This document shows, piece after piece, positions 25,881 to 34,622 of a stretch of DNA of 64,000 nt (its first letter is position 1; every line of letters begins with the position of its first letter). The position numbers and the translations under genes were made by a program. The notes below the pieces were generated by a model that was not told the DNA's origin, searched no databases, and worked only from the letters and a program-made list of their open reading frames with translations. The stretch is taken from positions 124,001 to 188,000 of the forward strand of contig CAWGGG010000002.1 of NCBI GenBank assembly GCA_963822145.1, in the 5' to 3' direction. Source of the stretch: UBA5072 sp963822145 (GTDB lineage: Bacteria > Bacteroidota > Bacteroidia > Bacteroidales > UBA10428).

Positions 25881-26596
25881 AAATGGCATCGGTGATTCAT
25901 CTGAATTACCATTTGCTGCCCATCATATCCAGGTTTGGAATAACCCTGGGATTCGGGGATAAAACCATTGAACAGGTTTGCAGGGAATATACCCTAAATG
26001 TTGATTTTTTCCTCGAAATACTGAATTCCTACCACAACAAAGATTACTTTCCCCAAAAACACCTCCAGGGTTTTTCTCTGAAGCTGATCACGGAATATCT
26101 CCATAAATCCCATGAATACTACCTGCATAACAAGATCCCTCAAATTGAACAACTTTTACATCGCTTCTCGGAATCCGACCAGAGTGGCCACCTGGAGGTA
26201 TTTCAACTCATTGATAAATTCTTTAATGAATATCGGCAAGAACTGATTGATCATATCCGGCACGAGGAAGAAAAAGTATACCCGTATGTGCTGATGATTG
26301 AAGCAGCTTTTCAGGCAAAGAATACAACTCCAGCCATAGTAAACCTGATCCGGGATTATTCCATTGATCATTTTGAGCATGAACACAATAATGTGGAAGA
26401 TAAACTATTTGACCTGAAAAACATCCTGATCAAATACCTTCCCTTCCCCTTTGATGTGCATTTGTGCCATGCCATTCTGATCGAGCTTTTCAGGCTCGAA
26501 TCAGATCTCAACGATCACGCCAGGATTGAAGACAAAGTATTGGTGCCCAAGGTAAAGTATATGGAAAAATGGATTCTTGAGCATATCAATGCCTGA
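25877..26596 (+). CDS. Hemerythrin-like (HHE) protein, RIC/ScdA-type iron-centre repair candidate
   Basis: 239 residues. The N-terminal ~70 residues (RFGITLGFGDKTIEQVC, then FFLEILNSYHN) resemble the DUF542/ScdA_N segment with its Cys (C35). The rest is an HHE cation-binding domain with iron-ligand candidates in KSHEYYLHNK, HIRHEEEKVYP, DHFEHEHNNVE and NDHARIEDKVLVP. RIC/ScdA/YtfE proteins repair iron-sulfur clusters after nitric oxide or oxidative damage; whether this one does is inferred. The LuxR-type gene starts 6 bp after its stop, so the pair is almost certainly co-translated. Confidence 0.82.
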   Translation: MKMASVIHLNYHLLPIISRFGITLGFGDKTIEQVCREYTLNVDFFLEILNSYHNKDYFPQKHLQGFSLKLITEYLHKSHEYYLHNKIPQIEQLLHRFSESDQSGHLEVFQLIDKFFNEYRQELIDHIRHEEEKVYPYVLMIEAAFQAKNTTPAIVNLIRDYSIDHFEHEHNNVEDKLFDLKNILIKYLPFPFDVHLCHAILIELFRLESDLNDHARIEDKVLVPKVKYMEKWILEHINA

Positions 26597-26601
26597 TTAC
26601 C

Positions 26602-27201
26602 ATGGAAACCCTGTCAGTCATTATAGCTGAAATTTCTCCATTAGCCCGTTTGGGCATTATCGGGATATTGAATAGTCTTGGCTATCCTTTGACCATAAAG
26701 GAAGTTATTCATGCTGATAAGCTTCTTCAGGTACTGCATAAAGACCAAAAACAAATTCTGATTATCAGCAGCTCTTTCATAAATGCGGCTTCACCCGAAG
26801 TGCTGCAAAAGGTTTTAATAAACAAAAAGCATGCTGCAAAGGTATTAATACGTGACGCCTGCTTACTGCTCAAATCTCTTGCTGGTTTCGATGAAATCAT
26901 TGATCCTGAAGATCATGAAAAGGTGATCACCCGGAAACTGGAAAAACTGATTGCAATCCTGTCAGCATCCGGACGTATTGTTGTTCAGAATGATGAAATC
27001 AGCGATCGGGAGAAAGAAGTGCTGCAACTGGTAGCCCTGGGTTTAACCAATAAGGAAATTGCAGAAAAACTCTTTATAAGTTCCCATACCGTGATTACCC
27101 ACCGAAAAAATATCACTTCCAAACTTGGTATCAAGACTATTGCCGGACTTACCGTTTATGCCGTTATTCATAAACTCATTGCACCGGAGCATATACTTTG
27201 A
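26602..27201 (+). CDS. LuxR-family transcription factor with degenerate receiver
   Basis: 199 residues. The C-terminal LuxR helix-turn-helix (about 135-195, ISDREKEVLQLVALGLTNKEIAEKL) is complete. The N-terminal ~125 residues have a receiver-like pattern of strands and helices (SVIIAEISPLARLGIIGIL) but lack the phosphorylation residues: the acidic pair is A9-E10 and the phosphoacceptor position reads IISSSFI. It therefore is unlikely to be phosphorylated and may sense its partner or a ligand directly. It follows the hemerythrin gene by 6 bp, suggesting an iron/NO/oxygen-related switch; this is inference. Confidence 0.85.
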   Translation: METLSVIIAEISPLARLGIIGILNSLGYPLTIKEVIHADKLLQVLHKDQKQILIISSSFINAASPEVLQKVLINKKHAAKVLIRDACLLLKSLAGFDEIIDPEDHEKVITRKLEKLIAILSASGRIVVQNDEISDREKEVLQLVALGLTNKEIAEKLFISSHTVITHRKNITSKLGIKTIAGLTVYAVIHKLIAPEHIL

Positions 27202-27253
27202 TGCCCCGCTAAAATCCAGAAACTCCCGGGAAACATACCTGTGATTTACAGTT

Positions 27254-27261
27254 TAATTTTG
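27254..27261 (+). promoter_or_regulatory. Bacteroidetes-type -7 box for dnaG
   Basis: TAATTTTG matches TAnnTTTG and sits 39 bp before the dnaG ATG. No clear -33 element. Confidence 0.5.
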
Positions 27262-27300
27262 CAACTTTGGAAAAGAATTGCCTGAGTAAAAACGCTTGTT

Positions 27301-29244
27301 ATGATTGATAAGGCCACTATTGACAGAATCTTTGCTGCCGCTGATATCGTGCAGGTTATCGGGGAATTTGTCAGCCTGAAAAAATCCGGACAGAATTTCC
27401 GTGGCCTTAGTCCTTTTAAGAATGAAAAAACCCCGTCTTTTTTTGTAAGTCCTTCCAAAGGCATTTTCAAATGCTTCAGCACCGGTAAAGGAGGAAGTGT
27501 CGTTACCTTCCTGATGGAGCATGAAAAATTATCCTACCCCGAAGCTTTGCAGTACCTCGCAAAAAAATACAACATTGAAATTGTTGTCAGGGAGGAGACC
27601 TCTCAGGAAAAGGAGGCCAAAAATGAACGGGAGAGCCTGATTTCGGTGAATCAATATGCCTGTCAGTATTTTACGGAGGTTTTGCATAGCCCCGAAGGCA
27701 AGGCCATAGGAATGAGCTATTTTATTGAGAGAGGATTCCGTGAGGATACCATACACAAGTTCCAGCTGGGATATGCCCGGGAAGAAAGAAATGCTTTTAC
27801 CAGAGCAGCGGTTGACAGAGGTTACAAACTTGATTACCTCGTTAAAACCGGCCTCAGTTTGCAGCGGGAGAATTCCTCATTTGACCGGTTTCACGGCAGA
27901 GTAATTTTTCCAATACATGGACTCAGTGGCCAGATTCTGGGTTTCGCCGGCCGCATCATGCGTGCAGATGAAAAGACAGCCAAGTATATCAATTCCCCTG
28001 AGTCGGAAATTTACCACAAAAGTGATGTTCTTTACGGCCTTTATTTTGCCAGACAGGCAGTTTTGAAGAATGATAAGTGTTACCTGGTTGAGGGTTATAC
28101 TGATGTTATTTCGATGCACCAGGCCGGTATCGAAAATGTTGTCGCTTCTTCCGGAACATCCCTTACATTGAATCAGATCAGGCTTATTAAAAGATTTACC
28201 CACAATGTCACCATTCTTTATGATGGGGACGAAGCCGGGATCAAGGCGTCTGTCAGGGGAATCGACCTTCTGCTGGAAGAAGGACTCAATGTCAGGGTGG
28301 TATTACTTCCCTTGGGGGAAGACCCGGATTCTTTTGCCCGGAAGCACAGCTCCAATGAATTTACCGGTTTTATCCTGGCCCATGAAACTGATTTTATCAC
28401 TTTCAAGACCACCCTGTTGAAGAATGAAGCCCAGAAGGATCCCCTGAAAAAAGCATCGCTGATCACTGAAATCGTTCGATCCATAGCGGTCATACCTGAA
28501 AGCATCGTCCGTTCGGTCTACATCCGTGAATGCAGCCGGCTTCTGGATACGGATGAGAAGCTGCTCTATACTGAAACCGCCCGTTTTCGCAGGAATAAAT
28601 TCGATCAGAAAGTCAAACAGGCCGATGTCCGGGATTTTTATGCTCCCACCGAAGCGATGCCACCGGTAAAATTTGATGTCCTGCCCGACCAGTATTCGGC
28701 TGAAAGAGAAGTCATGCGATTGCTCCTTTTATACCCCCAGCAGCGTTTCACCCTGCTTTCCGCTGCTGACAGTGAATTTGAAACATCTGTTTCCGAGTAT
28801 ATCCTGCATGAAATTGAACATGACGAACTGGAATTCCATCACCCTTTATACAGCAGGTTATATCAGGATATCTCTTCATGTATAAAGGAAAGCGGGACCC
28901 TGACCGATCAGCATTTTATAAATAGTCCTGATGAATCTCTTGCCCAGGCTGTGGTTGACCTGATTACATCTGCTTATGACCTTAGTAAGATCTGGAGACG
29001 ACGCGAAAATTATGCTGAAACTGAGGAAATGAGGCTTAAAGAGATTGTACCGGAGGCTATTCTTGCTTTTAAAAATGAAAAAGTGCTGAAGTTAATCAAG
29101 GAAACCGAAACAGAACTCCGGCACGCCCAGGAACAACAGAATGATGAAAGAATACAACTTTTGCAATTGAAATTCATCGTGCTGAATAATTTAAAAATCA
29201 ATATATCCAAAGGATTGGGCGATCGTATCATTACCCCTGCCTGA
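27301..29244 (+). CDS. dnaG: DNA primase with a degraded zinc-binding site
   Basis: 647 residues; synthesises RNA primers at the replication fork. The N-terminal zinc-ribbon region is recognisable (GLSPFKNEKTPSFFVSPSKG), but where DnaG has C-x2-H-x17-C-x2-C this protein has S37, K40, C58 and T61, so only one of four ligands remains. The TOPRIM core is normal: YLVEGYTDVISMHQAG holds the catalytic Glu, and LYDGDEAGIKA the acidic Asp residues. The C-terminal helicase-interaction domain is diverged but of normal length. Some Bacteroidetes primases show similar loss. No rpoD or rpsU neighbours. VanZ-like gene follows after 22 bp. Confidence 0.94.
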   Translation: MIDKATIDRIFAAADIVQVIGEFVSLKKSGQNFRGLSPFKNEKTPSFFVSPSKGIFKCFSTGKGGSVVTFLMEHEKLSYPEALQYLAKKYNIEIVVREETSQEKEAKNERESLISVNQYACQYFTEVLHSPEGKAIGMSYFIERGFREDTIHKFQLGYAREERNAFTRAAVDRGYKLDYLVKTGLSLQRENSSFDRFHGRVIFPIHGLSGQILGFAGRIMRADEKTAKYINSPESEIYHKSDVLYGLYFARQAVLKNDKCYLVEGYTDVISMHQAGIENVVASSGTSLTLNQIRLIKRFTHNVTILYDGDEAGIKASVRGIDLLLEEGLNVRVVLLPLGEDPDSFARKHSSNEFTGFILAHETDFITFKTTLLKNEAQKDPLKKASLITEIVRSIAVIPESIVRSVYIRECSRLLDTDEKLLYTETARFRRNKFDQKVKQADVRDFYAPTEAMPPVKFDVLPDQYSAEREVMRLLLLYPQQRFTLLSAADSEFETSVSEYILHEIEHDELEFHHPLYSRLYQDISSCIKESGTLTDQHFINSPDESLAQAVVDLITSAYDLSKIWRRRENYAETEEMRLKEIVPEAILAFKNEKVLKLIKETETELRHAQEQQNDERIQLLQLKFIVLNNLKINISKGLGDRIITPA

Positions 29245-29266
29245 ACCATTAATCCCAATTTCTCCC

Positions 29267-29656
29267 ATGACACTTCTTCGATTTTGGAAATCGTTAATTA
29301 TCAGCGTCATAATCCTTGTTTTATGCCTGCTGCCTTCTTATGAACTTCAGCAATTTGATGTTTTGGAATTCGACTATATGGATCTTTTGGTACATTTTAT
29401 CATGTTCTTCATATTTTCAGCAGTGCTATTCAAAGACCTGCTGAGATATTCAGACTTTACCAGCAAAAAATCACCGCTGATCATCGCCCTATCCATCAGC
29501 CTGATATTGGGATTTTCAACTGAAGGGCTTCAGTATGTAATGACTTTCCTTAACAGGACAGCCAGTATATCCGATTTCTTCTTCGACTGCCTGGGTTCCG
29601 TCCTGGGAATTATGGCAGCAATGGCTACAAGGAAAAAACCTGATCCTGGGTTTTAA
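29267..29656 (+). CDS. VanZ-like membrane protein
   Basis: 129 residues with about four hydrophobic helices and the VanZ-like pattern: short N-terminal helix, LDFYMDLLVHFIMFFIFS-type second segment (here YMDLLVHFIMFFIF), LGFSTEGLQYVMTF and FFFDCLGSVLGIMAA. Function of stand-alone VanZ proteins is unknown apart from teicoplanin resistance in the van cluster, which is not present here. Starts 22 bp after dnaG and overlaps the convergent Rrf2 gene by 32 bp. Confidence 0.82.
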   Translation: MTLLRFWKSLIISVIILVLCLLPSYELQQFDVLEFDYMDLLVHFIMFFIFSAVLFKDLLRYSDFTSKKSPLIIALSISLILGFSTEGLQYVMTFLNRTASISDFFFDCLGSVLGIMAAMATRKKPDPGF

Positions 29657-30059
29657 TATCATGCGCAAGATTACCAATATCCTGCAGCTGAAATAATTTT
29701 TTCATTTCAAGACGGAGGGACTCATACTTGCTGTGCAAGGGGCAGGGAATGTTTTCTTCATGGCAGGTGCGCATCGAAATGAGACACTTGTCAAATATGT
29801 CATTACCATCAATAACAGTAACAATTTCATAAAGTGTAATTTTGAAAGGGTCTCTGCCCAGGCCAAATCCACCATTTGGACCTTTGGTTGATATCAACAG
29901 CTTATGCTTCGCCATTACCTGCATGATTTTTGCCAGGAAAGGCGAAGGTATGCCCAAATCCCCTGAAATTTTCTTAATTCCTGTTTTGCCTTCATTTTCG
30001 GCATGCAATGCGAGATAGATCATTGCACGGATAGCATATTTACTGGTATTGGATAGCAT
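29625..30059 (-). CDS. Rrf2-family transcriptional regulator with three cysteines
   Basis: 144 residues. The N-terminal winged helix (KYAIRAMIYLALHA, then GIPSPFLAKIMQ and GPNGGFGLGRDP) is a clear Rrf2 domain. C92, C99 and C106, spaced C-x6-C-x6-C, correspond to the iron-sulfur cysteines of IscR/NsrR-type members (usual spacing x5-x5), so an Fe-S or redox sensor is likely. The gene starts 9 bp downstream of rpiB and is probably co-transcribed with it. Targets are unknown; the hemerythrin/LuxR pair 3 kb away would fit a nitric-oxide or Fe-S response but nothing connects them directly. Confidence 0.9.
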   Translation of the reverse strand: MLSNTSKYAIRAMIYLALHAENEGKTGIKKISGDLGIPSPFLAKIMQVMAKHKLLISTKGPNGGFGLGRDPFKITLYEIVTVIDGNDIFDKCLISMRTCHEENIPCPLHSKYESLRLEMKKLFQLQDIGNLAHDIKTQDQVFSL

Positions 30060-30068
30060 AATTGAAGA

Positions 30069-30497
30069 TTATATGGGTATGTGATCAATCCTGCGCTGGT
30101 GCCTGCCTCCGTCAAACGGAGCATTCAGAAAAGTATCGACGATTCTTGCCGCCTGTTCAAAAGAAATGAAACGGGCAGGTAAGGCACATATATTGGCATT
30201 ATTATGCCTTCGCGCCAGTTCGGCAATTTCTTCATTCCAGCATAGTGCTGAGCGGATGAGTGGATGTTTGTTTGCCGTCATGTTGATTCCATTTCCACTC
30301 CCGCATAAGGATATCCCGTATTCCGATTTTTTTCCCGCCAGGTGCAGCGCCAACTTATGTCCGTATTCAGGATAATCAACCGCCTGATTGGTAAAACTTC
30401 CCAAATCATTCACCTGGTATCCTTTATTCTGAAGATATTCGATTATTTTTGCCTTCAGTTCAAAACCGGCATGATCACATGCTATTGCTATACTCAT
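30069..30497 (-). CDS. rpiB: Ribose-5-phosphate isomerase B
   Basis: 142 residues; interconverts ribose 5-phosphate and ribulose 5-phosphate. CDHAGFELK (C7, D8, H9) and the catalytic C65 in LCGSGNGINM are the family hallmarks, with HNNAN (H98 region) near the C-terminus. Followed 9 bp later by the Rrf2 gene. An upstream -7-type box lies at 30527-30534 on the same strand. Confidence 0.93.
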   Translation of the reverse strand: MSIAIACDHAGFELKAKIIEYLQNKGYQVNDLGSFTNQAVDYPEYGHKLALHLAGKKSEYGISLCGSGNGINMTANKHPLIRSALCWNEEIAELARRHNNANICALPARFISFEQAARIVDTFLNAPFDGGRHQRRIDHIPI

Positions 30498-30526
30498 TGA
30501 AATTTCGAGTCTTTTGTACTAACTAA

Positions 30527-30534
30527 CAAATATA
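30527..30534 (-). promoter_or_regulatory. Bacteroidetes-type -7 box for rpiB
   Basis: Minus-strand TATATTTG matches TAnnTTTG and lies 30 bp upstream of the rpiB start codon. Confidence 0.5.
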
Positions 30535-30742
30535 GCAAAATTGGCCTTAACAGCGTGAATTTTTCAATAAAAAGGTTTGAATATCCGTTTTTCAATAATG
30601 TTAAATATTTGTTAGCAACCGTCTCATAAATGTTGATTAGTTTTCAGAGGTGGCAGGGTTTTTGACAGTTTTATCCTGTTTGGCTTTTCAAGCTTTACTT
30701 TTTCATTTTGTTTTCTTTGAATTTGAACAATAACCCAACATG

Positions 30743-30772
30743 TTGCGTACAGTAATTTTCTCTCTAATTTTG
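30743..30772 (+). promoter_or_regulatory. Promoter of nadA
   Basis: TTG at 30743-30745 and TAATTTTG at 30765-30772 are 19 bp apart, an almost ideal Bacteroidetes -33/-7 arrangement. Predicted start about 30779, giving a 5' leader of about 177 nt for nadA. Confidence 0.6.
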
Positions 30773-30783
30773 TACCATGAAGT

Positions 30784-30804
30784 TTATTAACCATTGGTTA
30801 ATAA
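30784..30804. promoter_or_regulatory. Candidate operator: 21-bp palindrome just after the nadA start site
   Basis: TTATTAACCA (30784-30793), central T, TGGTTAATAA (30795-30804): a perfect inverted repeat 10-1-10. It begins only 11 bp after the -7 box, where a repressor would block early transcription. The binding protein is unknown; an NAD-pathway repressor would be a sensible candidate, but I do not know a matching consensus. Confidence 0.5.
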
Positions 30805-30955
30805 TGCAGGAATATGCTTATTTTCAATTGAAAATTGTTAGCAATACTTGTTATTTGTTGTTCATAAAATAGTAAAAACCATAAAGTCAAGAAACAGGAG
30901 TGTTTTTTTTAAACACAATTAACATGATAACATTATTATTATAATTTTTTAAGAA

Positions 30956-31960
30956 ATGAATAAGAGTATATATAATAATAGTCTGTTGAAAAAGGGATTT
31001 CTCGAGGTAGAAATAGATCCAGGACTTGATCTGGTTACTGAAATAAAAAAACTGAAAGAAGAAAAAAATGCCGTGATTCTTGCACATTATTACCAGGACG
31101 GAAAAATACAGGATATTGCTGATTTTATTGGGGATAGCTTATATTTATCACAACAGGCCTCAAAAACAGAAGCAGAGATTATTGTTTTCTGCGGCGTGCA
31201 TTTTATGGCGGAAACTGCAAAAATTCTTTGTCCTGAGAAAAAGGTATTGTTGCCCGACTTGAATGCTGGTTGCTCATTGGCAGATTCATGCAAAGCAGCT
31301 GATTTTAAAGAATTCTTAAAGGATTATAAAGGCTATAGGGTAATCAGCTATATCAATACTACAGCGGAAATAAAGGCTTTATCGGATATTATTTGTACTT
31401 CTTCCAACGCGGTTCAAATTGTGAGAAGCATACCTGAAGATGAGGGTATTGTTTTTGCCCCGGATAAGAACCTGGGTAATTATATACGGGGGATAACCGG
31501 ACGAGATATGATTCTTTGGAACGGAGCATGCCATGTGCATGAGGAATTTTCAGTGGAAAGAATTCTTGACCTGAAAAAGCAGCATTCTCAGGCCAAGATC
31601 ATTGCACACCCCGAATGCACAAAGCCGGTTCTTCTTGTTGCTGATTATATTGGATCAACTTCTGCATTATTAAAGTTTACGTTGAATGATAACAGCAACG
31701 CCTATATTGTTGCCACAGAGTCTGGAATTATTCATCAAATGAAAAAGGCAAATCCTCAAAAGAATTTCATTGCAGCACCTCCGAAAGATTCTACCTGTGG
31801 CTGCAATGATTGCAGTTTCATGAAGCTCAATACGCTTAAAAAGCTTTATACCTGTCTGAAGTTTGAAATGCCGGAAATATCAGTTGATCCAGAACTTAGT
31901 AAAAAGGCTGCATTGTCAATACACCGAATGCTAGATATTTCAGATAAACTGGGTTTATAA
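30956..31960 (+). CDS. nadA: Quinolinate synthase
   Basis: 334 residues; condenses iminoaspartate with dihydroxyacetone phosphate to quinolinate in NAD synthesis. The [4Fe-4S] cysteines are C79 in FCGVHFMAE, C192 in GACHVHEEF, and the C-terminal CGCNDCSF (C281, C283, C286). AHYYQDGKIQDIADFIGDS near the N-terminus is diagnostic. nadB and nadC are not adjacent, unlike in many genomes. The 458-bp upstream region with promoter and palindromes suggests regulated expression. A MORN-repeat protein gene follows after 22 bp. Confidence 0.96.
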   Translation: MNKSIYNNSLLKKGFLEVEIDPGLDLVTEIKKLKEEKNAVILAHYYQDGKIQDIADFIGDSLYLSQQASKTEAEIIVFCGVHFMAETAKILCPEKKVLLPDLNAGCSLADSCKAADFKEFLKDYKGYRVISYINTTAEIKALSDIICTSSNAVQIVRSIPEDEGIVFAPDKNLGNYIRGITGRDMILWNGACHVHEEFSVERILDLKKQHSQAKIIAHPECTKPVLLVADYIGSTSALLKFTLNDNSNAYIVATESGIIHQMKKANPQKNFIAAPPKDSTCGCNDCSFMKLNTLKKLYTCLKFEMPEISVDPELSKKAALSIHRMLDISDKLGL

Positions 31961-31982
31961 ATTTTATCAGAAAGTATATACC

Positions 31983-33554
31983 ATGAAAAGACCGCTTACA
32001 TTACTAATCATCTGCATGATCTTTTTCCCGGTACGGAATCTTTTGGGACAGGACGCCATTATTCCTAACGGCTTTAACAAGATATACTATCCTAATGGAA
32101 AGATTTCAAGTGAAGGGTATATGAGGAACGGACAACCTGATGGATTCTGGAAGACTTATTACCCTTCAGGAGTTTTAAAATCAGAAGGAAATCGAAAGAA
32201 CCATCTGCTGGACAGTATTTGGATATTTTATAACGAAGCCGGAGATACGCTACAAAAGGTTAACTACATTATGGGAAAACGCAATGGATACACACTGGGT
32301 TATCTTGTTCAGCCTGGTATGGATCCCATGCAACGAGGAAGTATTATCTCTCGCGAATTATACGTTAATGATAAAAAGGAAGGGCCCTCCTTGTACTTTT
32401 ATCCAGATGGCAAGCTTAAAGAGGAGGTTCAGTATTCAGGAAATAAAAGACACGGTATTACCAAAGAATATGACAACGCAGGTACATTGATTACCCTCCA
32501 GCGTTTTAACAATGGGGTGCTTGTAGAGCGTGAAAGGCTGAACAGAACAGACAATAAAGGTTTGAAACAGGGGATTTGGAAAACTTACTACGCCAGTGGT
32601 AGGGTGAGAACGGAAGTGAATTATAAGGATGATATCCTGGAAGGCGTCTATAAGGAATATGATGAAAACGGAAACATTCAGCTTTTGCTGGAATATGCAA
32701 AAGGTGTCCTGGTGCAGAAAACTGATACTGCTGAAATGGAAATAGAGATTAGAAACCAATTGGATGAGGCCGGGAATGTTGTTTATTCTGGTTCATACAG
32801 GAGGAACATTCCGGTAGGCATACACAGAATGTTTGATAAAACCGGGACTGTTATCAATGCCTACCTGTACAATGATGAGGGTATAAAGCTTGGTGAAGGC
32901 ATTATTACCAGCGAGGGTAAGAAGGAAGGGGACTGGCGGTATTTTAACGTTGATGGCACCGTACGGGCTAAAGGTAAATTCATAAATAATCTGGAGCAGG
33001 GCAATTGGAATTACTATTTCGCTGATGGGAAGACCGAACAGGCAGGTACCTATAAGAACGGGAAAATCAATGGATTGTGGAAGTGGTACTATTCAAATGG
33101 GGCATTGAAGCGTGAGGAAGAATACTTTGAAGGGAGGGAAGAAGGCATATCCGTAGAATATGACACGCTTGGAGGCATTATAACAAGTGGAAGTTATTTT
33201 GATGGCATGAAGGAAGGAGAGTGGTTTTATAAAGCTGGTGATTACTCGGAGAAGGGAAAATACACAGGGGATCTGAAGGATGGCAAGTGGCAGGCGTTTT
33301 ATAATGATGGTACCTTAAAGTATGAAGGTGGTTTTGTTCAGGGTAATCCTGACGGCGAGCATGTGTTTTACTATCCCAATGGAAAGATTAAGGAAGCAAA
33401 TTATTACGTCATGGGTATCAGTGAAAAGAACTGGAAAAAATATGATGAAAACGGACAGTTGCTGATCAGCATAACCTATAAGGATAACAGGGAATACAGG
33501 ATTAACGGTGAAAAAGTTGAGTTCGCGGCAAGCGATGTAAAACTTATTGAATAG
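31983..33554 (+). CDS. Exported MORN/YwqK-repeat protein
   Basis: 523 residues with a Sec signal (LTLLIICMIFFPVRNLLGQ). The whole mature protein is built of ~20-23-residue repeats of the type YYPSGVLKSEGNRKN and GKWQAFYNDGTLKYEGGF, with well over a dozen copies. These resemble MORN and the YwqK 'antitoxin' repeat annotated in Bacteroidetes. No toxin partner is visible beside it, so the antitoxin name should not be taken literally; such proteins are probably surface or periplasmic repeats. Sits between nadA and ruvB (10 bp), likely in the same transcript. Confidence 0.88.
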   Translation: MKRPLTLLIICMIFFPVRNLLGQDAIIPNGFNKIYYPNGKISSEGYMRNGQPDGFWKTYYPSGVLKSEGNRKNHLLDSIWIFYNEAGDTLQKVNYIMGKRNGYTLGYLVQPGMDPMQRGSIISRELYVNDKKEGPSLYFYPDGKLKEEVQYSGNKRHGITKEYDNAGTLITLQRFNNGVLVERERLNRTDNKGLKQGIWKTYYASGRVRTEVNYKDDILEGVYKEYDENGNIQLLLEYAKGVLVQKTDTAEMEIEIRNQLDEAGNVVYSGSYRRNIPVGIHRMFDKTGTVINAYLYNDEGIKLGEGIITSEGKKEGDWRYFNVDGTVRAKGKFINNLEQGNWNYYFADGKTEQAGTYKNGKINGLWKWYYSNGALKREEEYFEGREEGISVEYDTLGGIITSGSYFDGMKEGEWFYKAGDYSEKGKYTGDLKDGKWQAFYNDGTLKYEGGFVQGNPDGEHVFYYPNGKIKEANYYVMGISEKNWKKYDENGQLLISITYKDNREYRINGEKVEFAASDVKLIE

Positions 33555-33564
33555 CTTTGGTGGT

Positions 33565-34587
33565 ATGGAAAACGATTTTGAAATACGCCGGGGAATTGTT
33601 TCAGAAGAAGACCAGGAATTAGACAAAAGCATCCGTCCCAAAAGTTTTAGTGACTTTAGCGGACAGGAAAAACTTGTAAGCAATCTCAGGGTTTTTGTTG
33701 AAGCGGCTAAAATGCGGGAAGAAGCTTTGGATCACGTCATTCTTTCGGGCCCACCCGGACTGGGAAAAACTACCCTGGCAAATATAATATCCAACGAGCT
33801 GAATACCACTATCCGTGTTACTTCAGGGCCGGTTCTTGAAAAGGCCGGTGATCTGGCTGGTATTTTAACCAATCTCGAAAGAAATGATGTTCTTTTTATT
33901 GATGAGATTCATCGCCTCAATGCTTCCGTAGAAGAATTTCTATATGCAGCGATGGAGGATTTTAAAATTGACCTGATTATTGACAAGGGACCAGGCGCAC
34001 GATCCATTCAATTGACCCTTAATCCTTTTACACTTATTGGCGCGACAACGAGGGCAGGATTGCTTTCAAGTCCCTTACGGGCACGTTTTGGGATCAATAT
34101 GCACCTCGAATATTACGATGCCGTTATTCTGGAACGTATTGTTAAAAGATCAGCGGATTTACTCAGGATCGTTATTTCAAATGAAGCAGCACGTGAGATT
34201 GCTCAGCGGTCAAGAGGTACCCCGCGGATTGCAAATTCTCTGTTAAGGCGGGTAAGAGATTTTGCCCAGGTGCGGAAAATGGAAGCGATCAATCTGGATA
34301 TTACTGAGTTCGCTCTGGATGCTCTGAATATTGATTTAAAAGGCCTTGATGAGATGGACAATAAGATTCTCACGGCTATAGTGCTAAAATTTGGAGGCGG
34401 TCCGGTTGGACTGACGACTATCGCTACCGCCGTTAGTGAAGATGCGGGAACTATCGAAGAGGTCTATGAACCCTTCCTGATCAAGGAAGGCTTTATTAAA
34501 CGGACACCACGGGGCAGAGAGGCCACGGCATTTGCGTACAGGCATTTGGGGAAGGACCGGAATGAAGAATTGCGACTGGAGCTTTAA
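33565..34587 (+). CDS. ruvB: Holliday junction branch migration helicase RuvB
   Basis: 340 residues from ATG 33565; a TTG six codons earlier is unlikely. Drives branch migration with RuvA. Walker A GPPGLGKTTLA, Walker B VLFIDEIHRL, sensor GATTRAGLLSSPLRARFG and the C-terminal winged helix (VGLTTIATAVSEDAGTIEE, TPRGREAT) are all present. ruvA and ruvC are not in the window. Follows the MORN gene by 10 bp and converges on pheS. Confidence 0.97.
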   Translation: MENDFEIRRGIVSEEDQELDKSIRPKSFSDFSGQEKLVSNLRVFVEAAKMREEALDHVILSGPPGLGKTTLANIISNELNTTIRVTSGPVLEKAGDLAGILTNLERNDVLFIDEIHRLNASVEEFLYAAMEDFKIDLIIDKGPGARSIQLTLNPFTLIGATTRAGLLSSPLRARFGINMHLEYYDAVILERIVKRSADLLRIVISNEAAREIAQRSRGTPRIANSLLRRVRDFAQVRKMEAINLDITEFALDALNIDLKGLDEMDNKILTAIVLKFGGGPVGLTTIATAVSEDAGTIEEVYEPFLIKEGFIKRTPRGREATAFAYRHLGKDRNEELRLEL

Positions 34588-34622
34588 AATGATCCCCCAG
34601 AATACAGTCGGATATTCACGAT

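Larger units (their letters stand above)
30498..30955. other. 458-bp AT-rich control region between rpiB and nadA
   Basis: No protein gene, tRNA or recognised riboswitch is seen. Contents: rpiB promoter box (minus strand, 30527-30534), the 10-bp word TTGTTAGCAA twice (30609-30618 and 30835-30844), a plus-strand promoter (30743-30772), a perfect 10-1-10 inverted repeat (30784-30804) and a second perfect palindrome TTTTCAATTGAAAA (30821-30834). The last 110 bp before nadA is very AT-rich. Confidence 0.6.

Noticed and set aside
30777..30872. A 31-codon reading frame beginning near the predicted nadA transcription start
   Set aside because: It has no ribosome binding site, contains the palindrome, has no recognisable similarity and would be leaderless; chance is more likely than a leader peptide.
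31983..33554. The MORN/YwqK protein as half of a toxin-antitoxin pair
   Set aside because: Neighbours are nadA and ruvB and no toxin-like small gene is adjacent; the antitoxin name is an annotation habit.
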